A stretch of 64,000 nt of DNA from the NCBI GenBank assembly GCA_009780115.1, contig WRAQ01000005.1, positions 35,752 through 99,751 of the forward strand. Direction: 5' to 3'. The stretch is from Lachnospiraceae bacterium (GTDB lineage Bacteria; Bacillota; Clostridia; Lachnospirales; Lachnospiraceae). This document shows positions 18,000 through 26,567 of this stretch, one piece after another. The position numbers and the translations under genes are program-made. The notes under the pieces are model-generated. The model worked only from the letters and a program-made list of their open reading frames with translations, ran no database searches and was not told where the DNA came from. Numbering within the stretch: position 1 is the first letter of the stretch; every line of letters begins with the position of its first letter.

Positions 18000-18848
18000 T
18001 TATCCTCTACTTATTATTTTTCCAACAAGACTAAACAATAAAAATCCGGCAATATCAACAGCAACAATTGTTGAGCCAACCGGTGTACCGGCCAGAATCG
18101 AAATCAGAATCCCTAAGGCCGCACAAATAACCGAAACAAATACCGAGCAAATCGTAACGGCGCGGAAGCTTTTAAAGACCCGCATTGCCGAAAGGGCGGG
18201 AAAGATAACTAATGCTGAAATCAACAGGGCACCAACTAAATTCATTGCAACAACAATAACGATCGCGATAGTCGTCGCCAGAATTAGATTATAAGCTTTA
18301 GATTTTACACCGGTAGCAGTCATAAAATCCTCATCAAAGGTAATTGCGAAGATTTTGTGATAAAAAACTAAAAATACGACCACAACTAAAGCAGACAAAA
18401 TCCCGCTTAACCAAACATCAGTCATTGACAAAGTAAGAATTGATGTTGAGCCAAATAAAGTCGTGCAAACATCCCCGGCTAGATTGGAAGAACTTGAAAA
18501 TACATTTAAAATAAGATAACCAATCGCCAGCGTTCCAACTGACAGCATTGCCAAGGCGGCATCCCCTTTAATTTTGCTATTTTGGCCGGAACAAAGCAAG
18601 ATAATCGCGCAAATGATAGTTACCGGCAAGACAAGAAAAAGATTATTAGTCAGGTTCATCGCCGTCGCAATAGCGATAGCGCCAAAAGCAACATGGGATA
18701 AACCATCACCGATAAACGAAAACCGCTTAAGTACCAAGGTAACACCAAGAAGCGACGAGCATAGGGCAATTAAGGTGCCGGTAATCATCGCGTAACGGAC
18801 GAAAGGGAATTGAAAGTAAAGAACTAATTTGTCGATTATTTCGTGCAT
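18000..18848 (-). CDS. znuB: Zinc ABC transporter permease
   Basis: This 282-residue protein is an ABC-3 family metal permease with about eight membrane helices. Recognisable segments are SSLLGVTLVLKRFSFIGDGL, followed by SHVAFGA, and VGALLISALVIFPALSAM. It moves zinc (or manganese) delivered by the solute-binding protein. It lies one base after znuC and is third in the znuA-znuC-znuB order. Zinc as the substrate is suggested by the His-rich loop of the binding protein encoded upstream. Confidence 0.92.
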   Translation of the reverse strand: MHEIIDKLVLYFQFPFVRYAMITGTLIALCSSLLGVTLVLKRFSFIGDGLSHVAFGAIAIATAMNLTNNLFLVLPVTIICAIILLCSGQNSKIKGDAALAMLSVGTLAIGYLILNVFSSSSNLAGDVCTTLFGSTSILTLSMTDVWLSGILSALVVVVFLVFYHKIFAITFDEDFMTATGVKSKAYNLILATTIAIVIVVAMNLVGALLISALVIFPALSAMRVFKSFRAVTICSVFVSVICAALGILISILAGTPVGSTIVAVDIAGFLLFSLVGKIISRG

Positions 18849-18849
18849 A

Positions 18850-19551
18850 TTATTCCTTATTTTGCTTCATGATATCTGTGGATTGTTGCGCGCCAATATC
18901 TAGTACATTGCTGGCAAAGCTCACCGAATTATCAATATCATGAGAAATCATAATAATCGTGATGCCCTCATCGTTAAGGGTTTTGATTATGGTATACAAC
19001 TCTAATGTCGCCTGCGGGTCAAGCCCGGCGACGGGCTCATCTAAAAGCAGAATCTTGCGGGTCGCACATAACGCCCTTGCTAAAAGGGCCCGTTGTTGCT
19101 GTCCGCCGGAAAGCTCACGATAACAACGTCCGGCTAAGCTACCGATTCCGAGTTTCCTCATATTTTTTTCGGCAATTGCTTTTTCAGCGATAGTATAAAA
19201 AGGTCTTAGGCCGGTACGGTTAATTAAGCCGGAATAAACTACTTCCCTGACAGTGGCTGGAAAATCTTTTTGAATTTGCGTTTGCTGGGGAAGATAACCT
19301 ATTTCGGTAGCTTTAATTCCATTACCCCAGATAATCTGACCGGACATCGGTGTCTTTAAACCTAATAAAGTTTTCATCAAGGTACTTTTTCCCGAGCCAT
19401 TTTGGCCGGTAATACAAAGATAATCCCCATGATTAACAATAAAGGAAAGATCGTTTATAACGATTTTTCCTTCATAACCAAGCGTAAGATTCTGACAAGA
19501 AATAAGCGCTTCGGTATTTAGGGTTTCTTGTATGGTTTCCGGCATTAACAT
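18850..19551 (-). CDS. znuC: Zinc ABC transporter ATP-binding protein
   Basis: This 233-residue ABC ATPase has Walker A GQNGSGKST, Q-loop YLPQQTQIQKDF, signature LSGGQQQRALLARAL, Walker B ILLLDEPVAGLD and a switch His in MISHDID. It powers the permease encoded downstream. The start ATG at 19551 follows the znuA stop directly; a second ATG two codons later is an alternative. The ~13 residues before the ABC core are a short extension common in ZnuC. Confidence 0.93.
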   Translation of the reverse strand: MLMPETIQETLNTEALISCQNLTLGYEGKIVINDLSFIVNHGDYLCITGQNGSGKSTLMKTLLGLKTPMSGQIIWGNGIKATEIGYLPQQTQIQKDFPATVREVVYSGLINRTGLRPFYTIAEKAIAEKNMRKLGIGSLAGRCYRELSGGQQQRALLARALCATRKILLLDEPVAGLDPQATLELYTIIKTLNDEGITIIMISHDIDNSVSFASNVLDIGAQQSTDIMKQNKE

Positions 19552-20673
19552 TTACCTCAAAACAGCCTCTAAAACTTTTAAATTGCTTTCCATAATCTGC
19601 AGATACGTAGTCTGGACAGCTTCAATTGCCGAAATTGATTGCATTGAGTTTAAAACGTGGATTGTTTGATTTTTATCAGCGGTATTACTAATAATAGTTC
19701 TTGCGATTGATTGATCGGAACTCTCGGTAACAACAAGGGAATTAAGTTTAAGTTCATCAATTTTTCCGGCAAGGAAAATAATTGTCTCAAAACTTGCTTC
19801 AGTTTCAGCGGAACAGCCGGGGAAAGCAGCATAATAAGTTATACAATAGTCTTCAGCCAGATACCGGAACGGGAAACGGTCGCCGCATAAAATAACAAGG
19901 TTTGACGAATTATTGATTACTTCGTTATATTGGTCTTTTAAAACAGATATTTTATTAAGATAAGCGTTTTTGTTTGCTTCATATATTTCGCGGTTAGCCG
20001 GGTCAAGTGATATAATTGCTTCAGTAATTGAACCGGTCAAAAAGGCAGCATTATAAAGTGAAAGCCAAACATGCTCGTCCGCTTCATCATCATGATGGTG
20101 GTCATCATCGTCGTGGTGATGATGGCCGTGATGGTCGTGATGATGGCCATGATGGTGGTCATCGCAACTGTCTTGTTCATTCCTTGCGCCGCTTGCTTCA
20201 ATAAATTCTTCGAACTCATCTGAATCAAGCAAATACATTAAATCAATTGATATCATATCCGGATTAAGGGAATTAGCTAAAACGCCGTCAACCCAACGGT
20301 CAGATTCACCACCAATATAGATGAATAAGTCAGAGATTGAGATGGTTACGATATCGTCCACGGATGGTTGATAATTGTGTAAGTCAACCCGGTTGCCCAG
20401 CAAGACTAAATCAAAATCAGATATCTTTTCACCTAATATCTGCCTGACCCAATCATATTGTGGGAATATCGTGCAGACAATCGTTAATTTCTCAGGTTCA
20501 GGTTCTTCGGGTAATTCAATAACCGGAGCCGCTTCCGGCTCAGGGCTTTCAGAGGGTACGCTTTCAGTTTCCTGCTGGCTGACTTGAGCTTCAATAACAG
20601 GTTGGTTTGACTGGCCGCAGGCAGAAAACAGGAGAGCTGCTATTATGATTAGTAAAGTTAGTTTATTCTTCAT
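19552..20673 (-). CDS. znuA: Zinc ABC transporter solute-binding lipoprotein with His-rich loop
   Basis: This 373-residue protein has lipobox FSACG, a Pro/Glu-rich linker and a cluster A-I metal-binding fold. Recognisable are TIVCTIFPQYDWVRQILGEK, LHNYQPSVDDIV (first His ligand) and a very His/Asp-rich loop (roughly residues 169-203) ending in DEHVWLSLYNA. Such loops are typical of zinc rather than manganese binding proteins. No obvious Shine-Dalgarno precedes the ATG, and no convincing Zur palindrome was found by eye in the ~185 nt before the divergent gene, though Zur control is usual for this operon. Confidence 0.93.
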   Translation of the reverse strand: MKNKLTLLIIIAALLFSACGQSNQPVIEAQVSQQETESVPSESPEPEAAPVIELPEEPEPEKLTIVCTIFPQYDWVRQILGEKISDFDLVLLGNRVDLHNYQPSVDDIVTISISDLFIYIGGESDRWVDGVLANSLNPDMISIDLMYLLDSDEFEEFIEASGARNEQDSCDDHHHGHHHDHHGHHHHDDDDHHHDDEADEHVWLSLYNAAFLTGSITEAIISLDPANREIYEANKNAYLNKISVLKDQYNEVINNSSNLVILCGDRFPFRYLAEDYCITYYAAFPGCSAETEASFETIIFLAGKIDELKLNSLVVTESSDQSIARTIISNTADKNQTIHVLNSMQSISAIEAVQTTYLQIMESNLKVLEAVLR

Positions 20674-20780
20674 TCTTATAAGTTAGCATGATGTTTTAAA
20701 CTTGTCAATACAAAATGCAGGAATTAATCTGAAATTATTTTAACATATTGGTGTATGCACCATTGTTTTAAGCAACTGGA

Positions 20781-20809
20781 TTGACCGTTACCCTGCTATA
20801 GCGTATAAT
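20781..20809 (+). promoter_or_regulatory. Sigma-A promoter of the ATP-grasp gene
   Basis: TTGACC (20781-20786), a 17-nt spacer and TATAAT (20804-20809) make a near-consensus promoter. Initiation near 20816 would leave a leader of about 44 nt before the ATG at 20860, which has an AAAGGAAAG ribosome binding site. This is one of the strongest promoters visible in the window. Confidence 0.75.
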
Positions 20810-20859
20810 GCTAATCATAGACTAACTCAAAAAGGCAAACAAAAAGGAAAGCACAATAA

Positions 20860-22194
20860 ATGAAATACGAAATGGAAATTCTTGAAATAATAGAAAAAAA
20901 CCTGGATCAAGGAGCGGCTGATTTTGCTCATATTAATAAATTGATTAAGGAAAATGATTTATCTTACAAAAATATTTGTGTCCGGACATTAGCGGTTCCA
21001 AAGATTTTGTCAACGGCAAGGTATGCAGAAATTTGTGATTTCATCACTAAGTTATACAAAATATTTGATAAAATTATTAATCATTATTTCGCCGATGCCG
21101 GTTATCGCGGGCTATTTGGTTTTGAACCGGGGCTGGAAGAGCTGATTCTCGCTTCGAGCCGCCGCAATTGCTGGATTCCAATGGCACGAATTGATTTTTT
21201 CCTCAATGAAGAAACTGGTACGATTAAGATGTGTGAAATAAATACCGATGGTACAAGTGCGATGAATGAAGACCGGTTATTGGGAGAATTTCTTAGTGAA
21301 AATTCCGCTTTCCAGACTTTTATGCAAGGTAAAACCTATCGGCGCTTTGAGCTGTTTGATTCTTGGGTAAAAGAATTTTTGGAGGTTTATCAGGCATATT
21401 GTACTGGTTCATATAAGAACCCGCGGGTAGCAATCGTTGATTTTTTGGATGTTGGATATGTGACAGAATTTGAAAAGTTCAAAGCGACTTTCATCGAACA
21501 TGGTATTGAAACCGAAATTTGCGATATCTGTGACTTAAGTTATGACGGCACAGTACTTCGGACCGGGAGCGGGATGGTTGTCGATGCGATATACCGCCGG
21601 GCAGTCACTAGTGATATCATGAATAACTTAGACAAGGTAGGGGACTTTATTAAAGCGGTGAAAGATGGGGCAGTTTGCCTTGTTGGCGATTTCGTTACAC
21701 AGGTTGTTCACAATAAACGCTTGTTTTTTATCTTATTTCATGAGGCAACAAAGAATATTTTAACCGGCGAAGAGTTTGAATTTATCACCGGACACTTTCC
21801 GGAAACATTTTCTTTGACGAGCGAAAATTTGACGGCTAATAAAGTATATGAAAACAGGGAAAAATGGATAATAAAGCCTTGTGATTCATATGGGGCAAAA
21901 GGTTTTTTTGCCGGGCGGAATCTAAGTAAGGAAAAGTGGGAGCAGGCTTGTGAAGAACACCTTAAAGAAGACTATATCCTGCAAGAATTTAACGCCCCTT
22001 ATAAAACTCTTAATATTGATTTTACAAACGAAAATCGTAATGTCCGTGAATATAGCAATTTAACCGGCATATTCTGTTATAATGGTAAACCATATGGCGC
22101 ATACTCACGGATGGCGGATGGTGAGATTATATCAACCCAATATGATGAGAAAACAATAGCAACGCTGCTACTCACAGCTAACGGCGGCTCATAG
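20860..22194 (+). CDS. Glutathionylspermidine synthase-like ATP-grasp enzyme
   Basis: This 444-residue protein resembles the circularly permuted ATP-grasp family of glutathionylspermidine synthase C-terminal domains. Seen are MCEINTDGTSAMNEDRLLGE (about residues 125-145), with acidic and Asn residues that would bind metal and ATP, and KWIIKPCDSYGAKGFFAG further on, the Lys-containing ATP-binding strand. These enzymes make amide bonds with ATP and often act on peptides or polyamines. It has its own near-consensus promoter. Substrate unknown. A family C repeat lies between this gene and the SCP2 gene downstream. Confidence 0.78.
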   Translation: MKYEMEILEIIEKNLDQGAADFAHINKLIKENDLSYKNICVRTLAVPKILSTARYAEICDFITKLYKIFDKIINHYFADAGYRGLFGFEPGLEELILASSRRNCWIPMARIDFFLNEETGTIKMCEINTDGTSAMNEDRLLGEFLSENSAFQTFMQGKTYRRFELFDSWVKEFLEVYQAYCTGSYKNPRVAIVDFLDVGYVTEFEKFKATFIEHGIETEICDICDLSYDGTVLRTGSGMVVDAIYRRAVTSDIMNNLDKVGDFIKAVKDGAVCLVGDFVTQVVHNKRLFFILFHEATKNILTGEEFEFITGHFPETFSLTSENLTANKVYENREKWIIKPCDSYGAKGFFAGRNLSKEKWEQACEEHLKEDYILQEFNAPYKTLNIDFTNENRNVREYSNLTGIFCYNGKPYGAYSRMADGEIISTQYDEKTIATLLLTANGGS

Positions 22195-22203
22195 CAATGA
22201 TGA

Positions 22204-22285
22204 TGCACACAAATCGCAAATATGCGGTTTAGTGCTTTCGCAACTCGGGATTTTGCGCAAAAAGCACGCAAAACACCTCGCGGAA
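22204..22285 (-). repeat. Family C interspersed repeat, copy 1
   Basis: Read on the minus strand it contains TCCGCGAGGTGTTTTGCG, TTGCGCAAAATCCCGAGT, TGCGAA and GCGATTTGTG, in the same order as the copy at 47.2 kb. GTGCTTT pairs with AAAGCAC across the middle of this copy. It fills the gap between the ATP-grasp and SCP2 genes. Confidence 0.75.
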
Positions 22286-22343
22286 TAGTTACTCATAAAC
22301 TGCAACATCGCAACTATATTAGTTGAATGAAGGAGGTAATGAA

Positions 22344-22670
22344 ATGACATTAGAAAATGTAGTAAAGGAAGTAAAGGAAAAGGCAGCATCGTTTAAAGAA
22401 GGAAGCTATGAAGGGTTTCTTGCGGTGCAAATAACGCTTACTGATTTAGAACAGGCGTTTTATGTGGAAGTAAAAGATGGTAAGCTTACAGTCGCGCCAT
22501 ATGAGTATCATGACCGTCAAGCGAATTTGAAGATTACTTCTGCGAATTTCATCAAAATGATTAACGGAAAACTTAATTCTGTCCTTGCGTTCACGACCGG
22601 CAAACTGAAAATTGACGGTGATATCGGGAAAGCGACCGAGATGGCGAACTTGCTAAAAGGAACGGAGTAG
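22344..22670 (+). CDS. SCP2 sterol-binding domain-containing small protein
   Basis: This 108-residue protein shows the SCP2-like fold pattern: an N-terminal helix, LAVQITLTDLEQAFYVEVKD, then ANLKITSANFIKMINGKLNS and a final AFTTGKLKIDGDIGKATEMA. Bacterial proteins of this size probably bind lipids or hydrophobic ligands; the ligand is unknown. I chose ATG 22344 because AAGGAGGTAA ends just before it; the open frame extends 7 codons upstream without family similarity. Confidence 0.85.
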   Translation: MTLENVVKEVKEKAASFKEGSYEGFLAVQITLTDLEQAFYVEVKDGKLTVAPYEYHDRQANLKITSANFIKMINGKLNSVLAFTTGKLKIDGDIGKATEMANLLKGTE

Positions 22671-22682
22671 AAGTATTTTAAA

Positions 22683-22804
22683 CTCTTTAAAGCAGACAAT
22701 AAACTCTCTTCGTCGCTGTGACCTATTGAACTTACATTTACGCTTTCTTTCGGGAAGAAGGCGGTCTAATGCTTCTGCGAGATGTTTTTGTCTGCTTTAC
22801 GGAG
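22683..22804 (-). repeat. Family A structured intergenic element, copy 1
   Basis: This 122-nt imperfect palindrome begins right after the pncB stop and reads in pncB's direction. The outer helix is TAAAGCAGACAA (22688-22699) with TTGTCTGCTTTA (22788-22799), 12 perfect pairs. The minus-strand core TTAGACCGCCTTCTTCCCG is shared with three other copies. The inner pair here is GACC/GGTC instead of GGCC/GGCC, a compensatory change. Confidence 0.85.
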
Positions 22805-22805
22805 C

Positions 22806-24257
22806 TTAAGGATTTGTCTCCCTGAGTAGCTTCATTTTCGTGTCATAAAGTTCCTGCGACAAATCCACATAAACCACATGGGGATTGACAAAACGCCTGG
22901 TTTCGTCCCACAAAGTCGCAAGTTCATTTTGACAATAATCACGGATTGTCATAACCGGCGGTGAATCATAAACACATTCACCATCTTTAAATATCGGTAT
23001 CATTAATTCGCGCAGCCTGAAACTTCCGCCGTCAAGTACGGTTTTTTTCCATGGCTCATTGGGGTCAAAGAGTTTGAGCGGCTCTTTTTCATGATATTGT
23101 TCGTCAACTAAGCAAATCAAATCGGCTTTAATTTTGCCGCTTTCTTTATCATAAATGCGGAGTACTTTTTTATTACCCGGATTTGTTACCTTATCTGAGT
23201 TCTCCGAAAATTTTATCTTAGGTACAAATTTGCCGTCAGCCCCCATAATTGCTGCTAGTTTGTAGACTCCGCCAAAAGCCGGGTCGTCTTTGGATGTGAT
23301 CAAGTGTGTCCCAACCCCCCAAGTGGTAATCATCGCCCCTTGAGCTTTCAGGCTTTCAATCAAATACTCATCAAGATCATTGGAGGCAGAAATAATGGCA
23401 TTAGTAAATCCGGCGGCATCCAGCATTCGCCGGGCTTTTTTGGAAAGATAAGCCAAATCTCCGCTATCTAAACGGATGCCATAATTTTTCAATGGGGAGC
23501 CGGCCGCCCGCATTTCTTCAAAAACCCGGATTGCATTAGGGATACCTATTTTGAGCGTATCATAAGTATCTACCAGTAAAAAACAAGCATTGGGGTACAT
23601 CTCGGCATAAGTTTTAAAAGCCGTATACTCATCGGGAAAACTCATCACCCAACTGTGGGCATGAGTGCCGCGGACAGGTACATCGAAAAGCTGTCCGCAA
23701 AGAACATTCGAGGTGCCGACACACCCGCCAATCATCGCCGCCCTTGCCCCATAAATCCCGGCATCAGGCCCCTGTGCCCGGCGTAAACCAAACTCTAAAA
23801 TGCTGTCACCCTTTGCGGCATAACAAACGCGGGAGGCCTTAGTTGCAATTAAGCTTTGGTGGTTAACAATATTCAAAATTGCGGTTTCGATTAACTGCGC
23901 TTCCATAATCGGGGCAACAACTTTAATAAGTGGTTCACGGGGAAAGACCACCGTACCTTCGGGAATCGCATAGATGTCGCCGGAAAAATGAAAACTCTGT
24001 AAATATGCTAGAAAATCTTCATCAAATATTTTAAGGCTGCGCAGATACTTAATATCTGCTGCCGAAAAGTGCAGTTCCTTAATAAAGCGGATTAGTTGCT
24101 CAAGGCCGGCAACAACCGCATATCCGCCATTACAGGGATTTGACCGGTAGAACATATCAAAAATGACAGTCTCATTGCGGTCTTTGTGACGGAAATATCC
24201 TTGCATCATTGTAAGCTCATATAAATCGGTCAATAAAGTGAGATTTTGTTTGTCCAT
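22806..24257 (-). CDS. pncB: Nicotinate phosphoribosyltransferase
   Basis: This 483-residue enzyme joins nicotinate and PRPP to nicotinate mononucleotide in NAD salvage. Characteristic segments are LLTDLYELTMMQGYFRHKDR at the N-terminus, EFGLRRAQGPDAG (phosphoribosyl site), VRGTHAHSWVMSFPDEYTAF with the catalytic His, and YGIRLDSGDLAYLSKKAR. Length and order match the Gram-positive PncB type. It diverges from the GH26 gene; the 84-nt gap holds a TATAAT at 24275-24280 for the plus direction. A family A element follows its stop. Confidence 0.95.
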   Translation of the reverse strand: MDKQNLTLLTDLYELTMMQGYFRHKDRNETVIFDMFYRSNPCNGGYAVVAGLEQLIRFIKELHFSAADIKYLRSLKIFDEDFLAYLQSFHFSGDIYAIPEGTVVFPREPLIKVVAPIMEAQLIETAILNIVNHQSLIATKASRVCYAAKGDSILEFGLRRAQGPDAGIYGARAAMIGGCVGTSNVLCGQLFDVPVRGTHAHSWVMSFPDEYTAFKTYAEMYPNACFLLVDTYDTLKIGIPNAIRVFEEMRAAGSPLKNYGIRLDSGDLAYLSKKARRMLDAAGFTNAIISASNDLDEYLIESLKAQGAMITTWGVGTHLITSKDDPAFGGVYKLAAIMGADGKFVPKIKFSENSDKVTNPGNKKVLRIYDKESGKIKADLICLVDEQYHEKEPLKLFDPNEPWKKTVLDGGSFRLRELMIPIFKDGECVYDSPPVMTIRDYCQNELATLWDETRRFVNPHVVYVDLSQELYDTKMKLLRETNP

Positions 24258-24341
24258 GGGGATAGTATATATGATATAATTAGATGAGGCAAATTAAATA
24301 ACGAGTGTTATTTCACTCATCATACTGAAAGGGGTTTGTAA

Positions 24342-25955
24342 ATGATTAAAAAAATTAGTTTACTAATAATTGGAGGGTTAATGTTGATGACTTTATTAGG
24401 ATGTGCAACAACGGAAAATGATGAAATTGTCATGGAAGCGGAGCAAATCTTACCGCCGTTGGAGACTGCCGCTACGGCACCGCCGGAGCGGCCAAACCGC
24501 CCGCCGGTGCCGGAACGCGAACGTTTACCCCGGCCGGCTCGCGTGGTTAACCTGGGCCAGACAAGTGATTTGCCCCCTCTTGCTCCGGTTAATTATTTGG
24601 CAAGTGATGCGAATATATATGGAAGTTTAACGGTGATGAATGATGGTGTGGTTGGGCGTTTTGAGCAAAAGGACCGGGACGACCGGCTAGAGTTTGTGAT
24701 TGATATTGAACGTGAAGGTTTTTACCGCTTGGAGTTTTTAGTAATAACTTATGGTGGCTATAAAGAAAATTACTTATTTATAAATGATATGCCGGAAGGG
24801 AAATTTTCCGCTGAGAACGAAAATGAATTTGCAGTATCTTCGGTTAGGAATGTTTATTTCGAAGCAGGCACACATACGGTAGCAATAACCGCCGAGTGGG
24901 GCTGGATAGCAATACAGTCGCTGACCGTAACCGAAGAAGGCGGAATCGACAGTTCGATTTATGAAGTGCCGATTACCCTCGTTAACCCTAATGCTGATGA
25001 TAATGCCCTTGCCTTAATGAGTTTCCTGGCAATGAATTACGGTTTGTATTCGCTGGCCGGTCAGCAAAGCCAGGGAGATTGGCGGAACGACCATGGTTTA
25101 TTCGGCGGTGAAGCCGGTTTTATCTATGAACAAACTGGTAAACGCCCGGCGGTCATAGGCTTGGATATGATTGATTATTCTTTGTCACGGGTTGCCCGCG
25201 GGACAACTTCCCGAGAAGTAGAAGCGGCAATAGAAGCTTGGGAAAACAATGCAATTGTCACTTTTTGCTGGCATTGGAACGCACCAACACCTTATATTGA
25301 CGGGACATGGTGGTCGGCATTTTATACTGACCATTCAAAAAAAGACTTTTTCAAAAAAATTATGGACGGCAACGACCCTGAAGGTTATCAGCTTCTATTG
25401 GATGATATTGATGAAATCGCCAAACAGTTGGGGCGGTTAAATGATGCCGGGGTGCCAATTCTGTGGCGTCCTCTGCACGAAGCAAGCGGCGGCTGGTTTT
25501 GGTGGGGGACCGATAGGGACTCTTATTTGAAATTGTGGAAGTTGATGTTTGAGCGGCTGAACGATCATCACGGTTTGACCAATTTGATTTGGGTTTGGAA
25601 TGGCCAGCATAAAGACTGGTATCCCGGTGATGAATATGTTGATATTATTGGTGAAGATATTTATCCCGGTGAACGGGTTTATGCTTCACAAGTGAATAAA
25701 TTCCTTGAAGCAAAGGCTTATACCGAAGCTCCGAAAATGGTAGCGATGACCGAAAACGGTTGTTTATTTGATCCGGAATTAGCCAAACGCGATGGCGCGA
25801 TGTGGAGTTTTTGGTGTATTTGGAATGGTGATTTTGCGACAACCGAGCAGTTTAATGAATTTGATATGCTAAGGCAGGTTTACAATAGCGACTTGGTTTT
25901 GACCTGGGAGGATTTGCCGGATTTGAAGAGTTATCCGATTTATTTCGAATATTAA
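24342..25955 (+). CDS. Lipoprotein beta-mannanase (GH26) with N-terminal carbohydrate-binding module
   Basis: This 537-residue protein has lipobox LLGC, a Pro/Arg-rich linker and a CBM35-like beta-sandwich (about residues 85-200, with FVIDIEREGFYRLEFLVITY and YFEAGTHTVAITAEWGW). The GH26 TIM barrel runs from about residue 210. The acid/base is probably Glu380 in WRPLHEASGGWFWWG and the nucleophile Glu471 in VAMTENGC. GH26 enzymes mostly cut beta-1,4-mannan. Anchored on the cell surface, it could release manno-oligosaccharides for the transporter operon at 28.6-45.6 kb, which ends in a GH130 phosphorylase. A terminator follows. Confidence 0.92.
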   Translation: MIKKISLLIIGGLMLMTLLGCATTENDEIVMEAEQILPPLETAATAPPERPNRPPVPERERLPRPARVVNLGQTSDLPPLAPVNYLASDANIYGSLTVMNDGVVGRFEQKDRDDRLEFVIDIEREGFYRLEFLVITYGGYKENYLFINDMPEGKFSAENENEFAVSSVRNVYFEAGTHTVAITAEWGWIAIQSLTVTEEGGIDSSIYEVPITLVNPNADDNALALMSFLAMNYGLYSLAGQQSQGDWRNDHGLFGGEAGFIYEQTGKRPAVIGLDMIDYSLSRVARGTTSREVEAAIEAWENNAIVTFCWHWNAPTPYIDGTWWSAFYTDHSKKDFFKKIMDGNDPEGYQLLLDDIDEIAKQLGRLNDAGVPILWRPLHEASGGWFWWGTDRDSYLKLWKLMFERLNDHHGLTNLIWVWNGQHKDWYPGDEYVDIIGEDIYPGERVYASQVNKFLEAKAYTEAPKMVAMTENGCLFDPELAKRDGAMWSFWCIWNGDFATTEQFNEFDMLRQVYNSDLVLTWEDLPDLKSYPIYFEY

Positions 25956-25975
25956 ATGAATAATCTTTTTAATTA

Positions 25976-26020
25976 AGGATATAAGCGAAATAACTATGAT
26001 TTTGCTTATATCCTAATTTT
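25976..26020 (+). terminator. Rho-independent terminator after GH26
   Basis: AGGATATAAGC (25976-25986) pairs perfectly with GCTTATATCCT (26004-26014), followed by AATTTTATTG. The stem extends inward by further A-T pairs. Confidence 0.75.
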
Positions 26021-26059
26021 ATTGTTCTGAAATCCATTAAACTGTATTTAATACTTTTT

Positions 26060-26320
26060 TCAGAAAAAAGGCGCCCGGAAGAACTGGAAAATTACTTTTA
26101 TACCTTTGATTATACCAAAGAAGTTTTGGTTTATCAAAACGGCGACCAGATTGAGGCAGAAGTTTATCTGGAGGAAAACACTGATGCCTATAAAAATCAA
26201 ATGGAACAGGATTTGAAAATAATAAATAATCAATTGCCGGTCTATAAAAATATTACGAAAATTAAATTCAGAGAAACAGAATTTCCCAAGACTCCAACAA
26301 AAAAAATAAAAAGAGGGTAA
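26060..26320 (+). pseudogene. C-terminal remnant of an AMP-binding (adenylating) ligase
   Basis: The reading frame ending at 26320 encodes EKRRPEELENYFYTFDYTKE, then VLVYQNGDQIEAEVYLEENT and a final KFRETEFPKTPTKKIKR. This is the small C-terminal domain of acyl/aminoacyl-adenylate ligases, with the catalytic Lys near the KTPTKKIKR end. The ~400-residue N-terminal ATP-binding domain is missing. Upstream, the frame runs through non-coding sequence into the GH26 terminator, so a deletion joined the two regions near 26.02-26.06 kb. The only start-like codon is a TTG at 26126. It is followed by a carrier protein gene 5 nt later, the natural partner of such a ligase. Confidence 0.75.
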
Positions 26321-26324
26321 TTTC

Positions 26325-26564
26325 ATGGAAATAATATTAAATAAATTAAGGGAGATTATATCACCATACTTGGAGGGGCCATGTGAAATTGAAATGGAAA
26401 CACATCTTATCCAGGATCTAATGATTAATTCTTTTGATTATACAAATATCATAGTTGATATTGAGGAAGTGTTTAATATCGAAATTGATATTTTGGGTTT
26501 ACATAGAACAAAAGACATTGTACAATATATATATGAAGCAAGTGGCATTATAAAGGAGGAATAA
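26325..26564 (+). CDS. Acyl carrier protein
   Basis: This 79-residue protein has the four-helix carrier pattern. The phosphopantetheine attachment site is probably Ser36 in LIQDLMINSFDYTNIIVDIE, where the usual DSL is changed to NSF. Helix II and III segments (EEVFNIEIDILGLHRTKDIV) are typical. It lies between an adenylating-ligase remnant and a BtrH-like protein, suggesting a dedicated carrier for a tailoring or peptide pathway rather than fatty acid synthesis. The stretch is more AT-rich than its neighbours. Confidence 0.85.
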   Translation: MEIILNKLREIISPYLEGPCEIEMETHLIQDLMINSFDYTNIIVDIEEVFNIEIDILGLHRTKDIVQYIYEASGIIKEE

Positions 26565-26567
26565 TTA

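Noticed and set aside
20674..20780. Zur operator upstream of znuA
   Set aside because: No convincing palindrome resembling a Zur box could be found by eye in the divergent region.
22683..22804. Family A elements as insertion sequences or MITEs with target duplications
   Set aside because: No transposase is in the window, no target-site duplications were recognised, and stem sequences differ between copies, unlike fixed terminal inverted repeats.
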